Shown: positions 55,636-64,000 of the stretch, one piece after another
How the letters are laid out: each line of letters starts with the position of its first letter
Numbering within the stretch: position 1 is the first letter of the stretch
Assembly (NCBI GenBank): GCA_021018995.1
Contig: CM037590.1
Location: 87,142,097-87,206,096 of the forward strand
From: Chloranthus sessilifolius
Lineage: Eukaryota; Streptophyta; Magnoliopsida; Chloranthales; Chloranthaceae
Reading direction: 5' to 3'
Length of the DNA stretch: 64,000 bases
Notes under the pieces: model-generated
The model's database searches: none
Seen by the model: the letters and a program-made list of their open reading frames with translations, nothing else
What the model was told of the DNA's origin: nothing
Made by a program: the position numbers and the translations under genes

Positions 55636-57051
55636 TTATCGATTTTAAACTGTACCCTTGCAAGCGCACAAGTTCGATTGTAGAAAGGTAAGAATACGAG
55701 TGTCGAACCCACAGGGAAGTGTAAAATTTGATTAATTTTTAAGAGAATAAAATAACCTATGGTAGTACCAAAGGCGAGATTTGATTGCTAAGATTTACCA
55801 CTACACAGTGCAATAATAATAAAAATTAAATCAACGCTATGCATGGATGAACAATGACAAATAAAGTAACAATGGTGTGATGATCAAGGAGTTTGATAAC
55901 CCCAGATTTTATAACTTTTCTACCAACAATCCATACAATTTCAAGCCAAATCATTATACCACCATTTTACTACAAGCAAAACGAATTGTTAAAAATACAA
56001 CTATTGATTCAGCCATACACTATCCTAACACTATGACACATTCAATCATGACTTGAATCATGTGAAAGGCATAACACATCATAATACGAAATTGCAATAA
56101 TAAATATCAAATGCATGGCATCCTAAATCAATCTACAAGATCGATTTAGGTGGAATAACCCTTTTATTGTCGCCGATAACCAAGATCAACAACTATAAAC
56201 TAGTATTCGACGATAGTACGATAAGCCCACACTCAAAGCATACAATTCAATAATTCTAACAAGAAATTATAAGATTAAAAGTAAATTAGTTACTCATCTA
56301 GTGGTCGCTTCATCCTTGAATGAGGGGTTTAGCCGCTCATCCCCGATCCACACGCACGATGCCAATCCAAAGCCGTCACAAAAAATGCTCTTTTATTTAT
56401 CAACCGTTTGATCTTTCTATCACATATTAGAACCTTACAAAGATTTTATCCTAATTACAAACTACCACTAACAATGCTAAAGAAAACTTGAAAAATCCCT
56501 CAGAAATTCTGCCAAGAAGAAGCTCTCTAAACCCTAAACATAGCTTTGCCCGTATAGGGTGCGGATAGGAAAACTTCCATAAAAGGATCAATCGATTGAG
56601 TTTCAAATTTCAATCGATTGACTTCAAATATGAATTTTGACGGATTAATTTGAATTTGAATTCAATCGATTGATTTACACATCTCAATCGATTGAATTAG
56701 TTCAAATTCAAATTTAAAGGGAAAAGAGTTTCATCAAAAAAAAAAAAGGGGGGGGGGGGGAAGTGTCATCCAAATCAATCAATTGAATCCTGAGATTTAA
56801 TCAATTGATGATCGCATGTGATATCTTCATTCTCATATACGTGGCTGGATCAATCTGATTTCTTCATTGGTTTCGATGCTTCTACTGACTCCTTTGGTCC
56901 AATGTTCCCATGTAACCCTTAATTACGCTCAATTATGCTCGTTAAAGATCCAACGGTCAAAAACAACTAAATCCACTGAAACTCCATAACAACCGTCAGA
57001 TAGCTTTCATTGGATGGCTAGGTGTCTATTTTTGGGTGCAAAATATAGTCA
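55636..57051 (-). repeat. LTR of Athila-like element F (outer boundary tentative)
   Basis: The inner end at 55636 is fixed by the primer site. It shares TTGCAAGCRCACAA with the equivalent part of the G LTR. A TATA-like GATAAATAAAAGAG lies on the minus strand near 56390-56402, at about the same distance from the LTR end as in G. The outer end at 57051 (TGACTATATTTTGC on the minus strand) is a guess from the TG start only. It contains an (A)12(G)13 tract at 56736-56760. Confidence 0.5.
56736..56760. repeat. (A)12(G)13 homopolymer junction
   Basis: Twelve A followed directly by thirteen G on the plus strand, in U3 of the F LTR. It may be a sequencing or assembly error hot spot. Confidence 0.9.
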
Positions 57052-59132
57052 TATTTCGGCACAGATCAGCGCATCATCGCGACGGACCCCTCGCAAGGTC
57101 CACGGTTGCACAAAGTCCCTACTTTTTTCTCCACGGGATGGTTCCTTCATGTAGTTTCCTTCATATATATTTAAGTTTTTTACCTAGATTTACTATGAAT
57201 GTCTCTAAAATCTCAGATTGTGCCATTTTTTAATATGCTGATGAGTGTATTTTTTGGGCTAAGTTTAATTATGTATAAACACTTAGAGGAAGTAGATTGG
57301 TCAAGAATGATATGTTAGCCTAAAATTGGTGCCCATAAGGATTCTAACCATCTTATATGAGCTCTTTAATAGGTTGTTGTTCATATCTGTTGTGGGTACA
57401 AATTGAACTGTTTGGATTGGATGGTGTGATAAGTTGGGCTAAGTGAAGTTTACATTATGTTGTACAACACTCAGATGAAATGGAGTAAACTACTAAGTTG
57501 TGTTACACATTCAAGTTATTATAGATTCAAGAAGTAATAGTTAAATTATTATGGAAGTTATCATTATGACTTCTATACCGTCTTGCAGGATCTTTTTATT
57601 ACCTAAAAAATAACATAAAAACAAGGTTTCTCATGGATTCTGATTTAATCATATATGATTTTGACAATCATGAGCTGTATTGTAGTTTTTTTCTTCCTAT
57701 AGTTTATTTGAGATCTTCTATAGTTTGTAGTTTAGCTATATAATTATTATACTTAAAGTACCATAGATGTCATGGGTTCAAAAAAGTTTAGGAAAAAGAA
57801 GTATCATTGAAAATTGGCAATTCTCTCCCTTTGTAATGCTTGTTTTGGTGGCCTATGTTACTTGTTTGCATTAATCTCATTCTATTTTCCTGAGATCTTT
57901 TGCTATTCAAGCCCGTACTGAAACATTGGCAATCCGCTATAAGGGATAGCCTTCTTGAGGCTAACGTGACCCCATATAACAGTTTCAATCAGAATCATAT
58001 TGTAGGAACTAAGGTTGGGGGGCGCCCACGTTTGATAGCAGCGAGTGGTGCCATAGCGCGGCTGATTTGCTAAATTATGTTACACTCGATAACATTAGGG
58101 TCGCACTACACGCCAGCATAGAGAGGGTTCTTCTTAATTCTGATTCTGGTAATCTTCCTCTTCCTCAACCTTGCTTTGTTTTTCTGTTTGGGTTTCTTTG
58201 GTTTCTTGATTTAGGTGGTTCTATCTATGGTTAAATTTTAACGGCTATCTTTATTATTTGATTAAAGAACCTCAAATAGTTAAATTTTAACAGCTACCAG
58301 CTGATTTCCAGAGTTTGAAGAATGAATTTTAGCCATTAATTTTTTCATGATCATAGGCTTTTGATTATATATAGGGTAGAGATAGCTTTGGTTTCTTGCT
58401 TCTATGGTTTCTTGATTTAGTTTACCATGTCAGTATTGGTGGTGATCGTGTCTTTAATTTTATATGTGCGACACCATTTGGATGCCATATGTGTGGTGCA
58501 CAGAGTTATTGTCAATTCTTTTTGCATTGAGGACCTATCTTTATCATTTGAATTGATTAAAGAGCTTGAACCATAGGATTCTGGATTCGTGGCTGAATTT
58601 GTTAAAGATGTTAATTATTTTTGTTTTTTCTTCTCGATCTGAAGAGATGTTTGAATCTTTTGCTACTGATCTGTAGATTCGAAGTTGTATTACTTTTTTG
58701 GTGGAAAAATTACTCCGTTGAAAGGTTTTGAAAGGTTGGAGTACACATTTTGTTGTTTGATGTCCAAATCTTTGAAGTTCCACGACCATTTGCTTTTTCT
58801 TTAGATTCGAAGCCATCAACGCCTTTATTTGTTTGTTTATTTATTTATATTTTTATGTTTGTTTATTTATTTTTATTTTTATTTTTATTTTTTGTTTATT
58901 TTTGTTTTTTTCATTTATGTGGTTTTCTTGCTGCTAAGAATTTGGACCTTTCTTTAAATATAGAAACGCATGGAGTAATTAGCTGCCTTGTGAAGGGTTA
59001 CGTGGGGAGAGGGGTGTCTGTGCTTGGGAGATCTGAAATGGCTGCTAATTATGGGGTTAGTTCTAGGGAAAGGACTTACTACTGCCCTATTGACCAGTCA
59101 CAGAATATACCATTTTATCACCCTTAACTTAG
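57052..59132. other. Unassigned AT-rich DNA, possible low-copy remnant
   Basis: No frame resembles a known protein. T-rich plus-strand text around 58140-58420 would suit an intron or 5' leader, but no exon can be named. Short blocks recur: GTTAAATTTTAAC at about 58231 and 58279, CTATCTTTATYATTTGA at about 58248 and 58528, and GGTTTCTTGATTTAG at about 58200 and 58407. An unusually GC-rich stretch lies at 58015-58065. It could be host DNA between elements F and G. Confidence 0.35.
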
Positions 59133-60549
59133 TGATACTAGGACTTAGTTCGCTACTAACAAGTTAATGATGTGCAGATATTAAAGAAAAATAGTAAAAG
59201 AGAGCTATAATGTTAATCTTTGTCAAAGTGAACCAAAAAGAGCAGTAAAAAGACGATTAAGCGTAAAAGACAATTCGCCGCTAAAGGAAGGATTGAAAAA
59301 TTGTGTTTTACGATTTTACAGACAATAGAGCATTACTAATAAAGATCCATAGAAAATTGCAATGTGCGATTCTTCAGAGAAAGAGTATAGAAGAAAGGCG
59401 AAGAATTGTAATTTAAAGAATCATCTACTAAGGAAGCTATGAAAGATAGAAAATCGTGATTTACAATTTTCTAAGAAAGAGAAGAAAAAAAGGATAATCA
59501 TAAATTACGATTACGATTATAGAAGCTTTTTTGTTACTTCTATGTCTGCTGATCACGTGAGAATTTCCACCGCCAAGAACAGAATTAGAAGAACTCTTTA
59601 ATTAGAAGTTTGGCTAATCACAGATCTGGGAGATTGATGAAGAAGAATCTTAAAAGCACTTTGTTGCTGCTATTAAGGAAAGAAATCTGGAACACATCAA
59701 ACATCCAGAAGCAAGGAAGAATAAAATTAGAATTAGAGTTAAATTAGGAATCTTTTACTTTAGTAGTTTCTGTTATTAGAATTAGATATCTGTAAACCGA
59801 CCCTTATGATCTATAAATAAGAGGGCTCAACATAGGAATAATCATTGAAGAATTTTATAGCATCAATTGACAACTGAGGTCTCTATTTTCTCTCGATCAA
59901 AGTAGTTTAGGATTTACAAAGTAACATCATTCACAGTTCTCTGAGGTTTTGCCTAACAATCAAGGCTGAGGAAGCTGAAAGATCAACCCTTTGGATGGTT
60001 TTACTTTTTCTTTCTAGTTTAGATTTTATGTGCTTTGTAAACATTTTCAAATTTTGATTGGAATTGATGACTCAGGTTAAAGTTTGCAGATTAGTGTAAT
60101 GGTTTTACTTTTCCATCTTCAACTTTCTCAAATTTGATTGACACCCATATTTTAGGAGATTGTTGATTAGATTAAATTTGTGTTGAAAAATTTTAATTTT
60201 TGATTGACGACCAAATTGTGGAAGGTTATAATACGGTGTAATGGCATTTTAAATTTGTAAACATCCGAAAGCTAAAGGTTGACATTGACGACCTTAATCT
60301 GAAGACGGAGGATTAAGATTTATTTTTATGCAATTAGATTAAAGAACCCATTCTTTTATTCATATTTCTTCAGTAGTTTTGGACTTAAAAGATAAAGATA
60401 GTTTTTAAAATAGGAAAATAAAAATCTATAAGAAGATAATCTCTTCTTCGTGGGATGGATCCTATCGCTATGCTATAATTTCTATTGTGTGCTTGCAATA
60501 GGTTAAGGGTTGATTTTAATTTAAATATATACATACTATAAGCCGATCA
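59133..60549 (+). repeat. 5' LTR of Athila-like element G (outer boundary tentative)
   Basis: The inner end (GATCA at 60545-60549) is fixed by the primer site. A TATA box CTATAAATAAGAGG lies at about 59811. The outer end at 59133 (TGATACTAGG) is chosen because TGAT mirrors ATCA and gives 1,417 bp, close to F, but is not proven. Confidence 0.45.
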
Positions 60550-60555
60550 AGTTTT

Positions 60556-60574
60556 TGGCGTTGTTGCCAGGGGA
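60556..60574 (+). promoter_or_regulatory. Primer binding site of element G (tRNA-Asp-like)
   Basis: TGGCGTTGTTGCCAGGGGA, similar to the tRNA-Asp complement with two changes and one extra base, six bases after the LTR. Confidence 0.75.
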
Positions 60575-60839
60575 GCGATTTATCTTTTATTTTTGTTTAT
60601 ATTCTTATTTACAAAATAAATATGTATCTTTCTCTTTTTATACTTCTTTATATTTTTAACTTTCTTTGAATCACTTCTTAATCTTTTGTAGGTTTATTCG
60701 GAGCGACGACTCAGAGTATCAACTTCCCCTGATCAGCGAAGCTCGAGGCTTAGATTTATTCTCTCTCCATGCCTTCTAGAATAAAAATTTGATAAATTTA
60801 AAAATATTGAAAATAGAGTTTTCTTTTCTTCATTACAGC

Positions 60840-62290
60840 CGATCTCGAAGTCTAGATTTCTTCGAGTGTAATCTAGAAATTGAAAGGACTCTTCGACGTA
60901 ATTTAGCAGCAAGTGGAATTTCTACAAGAGAATCCTTAATAATGGATGATGATTTGTCCATCTAGGAACATTTTAGCCCCATAGTGTTGATCGAGCCCTC
61001 TTGTATAGTTCCACCAGAGGTGCCTGCAGATCAAAATTATGAAATCAAGCTCCATAGACTTCAATCTGTACCGACCTTTCATGGGATTGATCGAGAAGAT
61101 CCCTACCATCATCTAAGGGATTTCATAAAACTTTACACATAGTTGCAAACATCAACTACCAATAAAGAGGCCATAAAACTATGCCTATTTCCTTTCTCTC
61201 TAAAGGACAGGGCGAAGGCATGGCTAATTTCGTTACCTGCCAGAAATATTACCACCTAGGAGGAATTGCAGTCGAAGTTCTTGGGCAAGTACTTCCCAAT
61301 TGGTAAAATTAACTAAATTTCTCAGGTAATTCAAGACTTTAGGCAAAAGCCATGAGAATTATTTCACGAGAGTTGGAAACATATGAAGGATTTGTTATGG
61401 AGGTGTCCTCATCACGAGGTACCAAATTGGTCGATAGCGCAAAGTTTCTATCAAGGGTTGACTGAGACCAACCAGTCTACAGTCGATGTCGTAAGTGGAG
61501 GAGCCTTATGGCTTAGAATAGCCAACAGTTATGGAATTTATTTGAAAAACTGGCAAACAATTCAAAACAGAAATAGGCTCTGCTTATATCTGATCCTGAT
61601 GTTACTCGCCACACCCCGCTCGCTAGGGGTGGACTTTACGATATCCCTAAAGATAAAGTAAAGAAGGAGGTTGATATGAGTGTGAAAATTTTAGTTTGAA
61701 AATAGTAAATCGTGACATTAATGATAGCCAAATCTAGCACTTCAGACAGCTCTATAGCAGGCTACTCTAATAGCCAGACTCATAATTTTACTGAAAATCC
61801 AGCTGCGCCACTATACCAGGAGGTAATGGAAAATGAACAAGTAATGACTTTTCAGAGGAGAGATTATGGGAACACCAATAACCCATCATGGAGGAACCAT
61901 CCTGGATTTAATTATGGTTCTACGGGAGGAGCGCAACTAGCACCAATAGCTGTGCAACCCAAATTTCCCCAGACTCAAATTTTCCAATAAAAATCTCAAT
62001 TATTGGCCATGCAACCCTAATATGGACCACAGAGTAATGCACCTGATGCCATGGCTATTTAGATCCTTTGAGATTTACAACAATAATTGCATTAGAATTC
62101 AAAGGACTTACACCAGCTTGCTAAGTTCTCCCAAGTACTTAATTCATACACGCAGTCCATAACGAAGTTGGAAAGCCAGATAGGCCAGCTAGCTTCTCAA
62201 GTGGTCAATTGCCTACACAGCCAATAAATAATCCTAGAGGATAAATATTCCTGGGGCAGACATCTCCTCCCCAAAATTAAAAATAAAAAC
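60840..62290 (+). pseudogene. Gag of element G, diverged Athila type (decayed)
   Basis: Several plus-strand frames together follow the Athila gag order: VPTFHGIDREDPYHHLRDF (61070), LFPFSLKDRAKAWLISLP (61190), MKDLLWRCPHHEVPNW and IAQSFYQGLTETNQS (61383-61470), a GGLYDIPKDK stretch (61630), then NNPSWRNHPGFNYGS (61880) and KLESQIGQLASQVV (62165). At least four stops and a frameshift near 61500 break it. It is clearly more distant from A/B/C than these are from each other. Confidence 0.82.
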
Positions 62291-62950
62291 CTCTTGGATT
62301 GTTGAGCTACCGACTCATCCGTAGCACCAATTGTAAACTACATAAACTATTTCTCCTTTTTTTAGTTCGTGTAGGTATTATAATACGACCCATTTCGTTG
62401 GAAAGTGATAGGTCGTCATTCATATCTACTATATATTATAATGGACAATCGTATGGATTTATTATAGATCGTAGTTATGTTTATCAGAAACATAGCGATT
62501 GCGATTCTTATTCATGAAAGGCAAGAATCCACTTATGATCCTAGATTAAAACTCATGTGATGACCAGCTCAGCGAGTCATCACTGAAAGCAGGACCTACA
62601 TATTTATAAACAGGATATGTCGGTCCCATTTAAAAAAAAAAAAAACCTTCCAGTTTTCACTTCCTACCTTCCCTATCTTTTTTTTAATCGTCCATAATCT
62701 TAACTGTTCTTCCACCCAACCTAACCATTTATTTTCTTAAAAACCTCTTACTTCCTCTATTTTATTCTGGAGAACCCTACATGCATTTAATTCTACAATT
62801 ACAAATTAGGGTTTCAATCTTTAAGGAGGTAAGGTGATGATTTTAATTGTAAAAAGGAAGGATTTCTGCAAGAGATTTTATTCAATACATAGAATTTAAG
62901 TTTAATCAGCGGAGTTGGTATTAATTTTTGAAGAGTGGAAGTATGGCGAA
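62291..62950. other. Decayed remainder of element G or spacer
   Basis: A 72-codon frame (62299-62517) has no clear similarity; its FIIDRSYVY stretch could be a ruined protease site but this is weak. The rest is AT-rich with an (A)14 tract near 62634. No polypurine tract or LTR of G is seen before element H. Confidence 0.3.
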
Positions 62951-64000
62951 TGTTAATCATTGAAAAGTACCACTTTTCACCTCTTAACCTAGCCTTTGCT
63001 GGACCTTGAAGTTGACTAATAACTCCTTTTTAGCTTGTTTCGTAGTTAGGAATAAATTCTGTAGCATAACACAAAGTTTGTGCTTTTGGTGCCAAGAGAG
63101 AGAATTCAAGCAAAAGATGACAACTGAACCAGAAAGTAATGGAACACTATGGTGACTATTTTGCATGTCACAATGAACCTAGAAAGTCTTGTAGATGAAA
63201 GAAGTATAGGTGAGAGTGGAGTAAGTTGCAACAGAAGCATGTGCATAGTAACAGAGGAGCCATTGACTTATCTCGCATAGCTGAGGTGCTGCCTCGCACT
63301 GTTCAATTCACCGGCAGAGCTCCCTCGTGTAGCTAAGACATGCAGCATAATAGAGCTCACGAAGAAGCCATGCAGCTCAAGGAAGGGGTTATCACAAAGC
63401 TCATCTCGCGCAGGAGTCGTGCAGTTCAACTACAAGCTACATGTGAAGAAACTCGTGGAGCTCCCACACACTAAGCCTTCAAAAAAATAACTTGCGAAGC
63501 TCTCACGAGGATCAACCCTTAATGCAACCACGTGCATTACCTCATGAGACCAATTGGCGCAAACAACTATAAAGACATCGTGTGGTTCTGGAAGAGAGAG
63601 ATGCCCAGAAGTTTCCTCGCACAGCTCTCGCGTGGCTCTCATGCGCCTAAAGGTTTAAATCTATACTGAGAGAGATGCAAAGGCATCTGCGTGAGTACCT
63701 CATGAATGGAGCATCCAAAGCTCTACTGCACGAGCAAGCTAGGCATTAAAAATCCTTCTGCACAAGTGCACACAGAGCTGAAGCAATTGTACGAGCATCC
63801 AAATCTCTACTGCGTGAGACAACAATATTCAAAGCAAAACTCTACCTTGTGAACACTCTGCAGCTGCATGACAGAAGTGATATGCAGAAGCCAACCTTGT
63901 GATGCTCAGCCTCTCCACTTCTCAATCTTAACTCAAGGACCTTTTGGGGATTTCCCCAGGTCTAGGGCACACATCTCGAGGCATGAATTCTGATGCACGC
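62951..64000 (+). mobile_element. Partial LTR of an A/B/C-related element (H)
   Basis: It begins TGTTAATCATTGAAAAGTACCACTTTTCACC-like at 62951, sharing the start and inverted repeat of the A/B/C LTRs, then diverges (CCTAGCCTTTG is still shared). The U3 part shows many CTCGCGCAG, CTCGTGTAG and CTCACGAGG motifs, many decayed at CG. The window ends before the TATA box. Confidence 0.82.

Larger units (their letters stand above)
55226..56810. repeat. Paired TCAATCGATTGA palindromes, about 18-22 bp apart
   Basis: Pairs start at 55226/55244, 55299/55320, 55528/55550, 56588/56610, 56662/56684 and 56775/about 56797, with exact or one- to two-base variants. Single or weaker copies lie near 55078, 55125 and 55450. 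The spacing resembles that of the TCGATTAATCGA array at 669-1143. Confidence 0.8.

Noticed and set aside
58750-59127. 125-codon frame as a host membrane protein gene
   Set aside because: The hydrophobic part is a simple TTTATTT repeat; no conserved domain or gene structure is visible.

Overview
The window is flowering-plant nuclear DNA made almost entirely of nested, decayed Ty3/gypsy LTR retrotransposons. No intact host gene, tRNA, rRNA or CRISPR array was found. The plant assignment rests on two plant-specific lineages: Athila-like elements (primer sites matching the 3' end of tRNA-Asp, long LTRs, Athila-type gag/pol) and a Tat/Ogre-like element (primer site TGGCGACTCTGCTGGGGA on the minus strand, Tat-type gag and protease). 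No species can be named.

Layout, left to right. 1-1710: probable start of a further minus-strand LTR (element I), with about 20 phased 12-bp palindromes. 1711-14999: Athila-like element A (minus strand), with gag, protease, RT/RNase H and integrase all broken and the 3' LTR cut short. 15000-21040: no recognisable gene; several tandem repeat families and a probable old LTR with a duplicated promoter (E). 21130-22437: protease part of Tat/Ogre-like element D (minus). 22438-35923: Athila-like element B (plus), complete with both LTRs and a 5-bp target duplication TTGGG, sitting inside D. 35924-38720: D gag and its proline-rich N-terminal part. 38721-51929: Athila-like element C (plus), also inside D with target duplication GGGGG; it has gag but no protease, RT or integrase, and instead a very long third reading frame. 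51930-54898: D leader, primer site and 5' LTR. 54899-57051: leader, primer site and LTR of an older Athila-like element F (minus), into which D probably inserted. 57052-59132: unassigned AT-rich DNA. 59133-62950: older Athila-like element G (plus) with a decayed gag. 62951-64000: start of another LTR related to A/B/C (element H), cut by the window end.

A, B, C and H share one LTR design: ends TGTT...AACA (TATT at one end of A), a 19-bp inverted repeat near the 5' end, a U3 packed with CTCGCG motifs, an inverted telo-box just before TATATAAA, and an internal 430-bp duplication. A and B carry a short third ORF after integrase, whereas C carries the long one and lacks pol, so C could only have moved with enzymes supplied by relatives such as A or B. 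All coding regions carry stops or frameshifts. B also lacks the catalytic glutamate of its integrase.

The most unusual signals are the phased palindromes (TCGATTAATCGA at 669-1143 and paired TCAATCGATTGA at 55226-56810), the pol-less element C with its long ORF3, and CGCG motif clusters found both in the LTRs and again just upstream of the third ORF.
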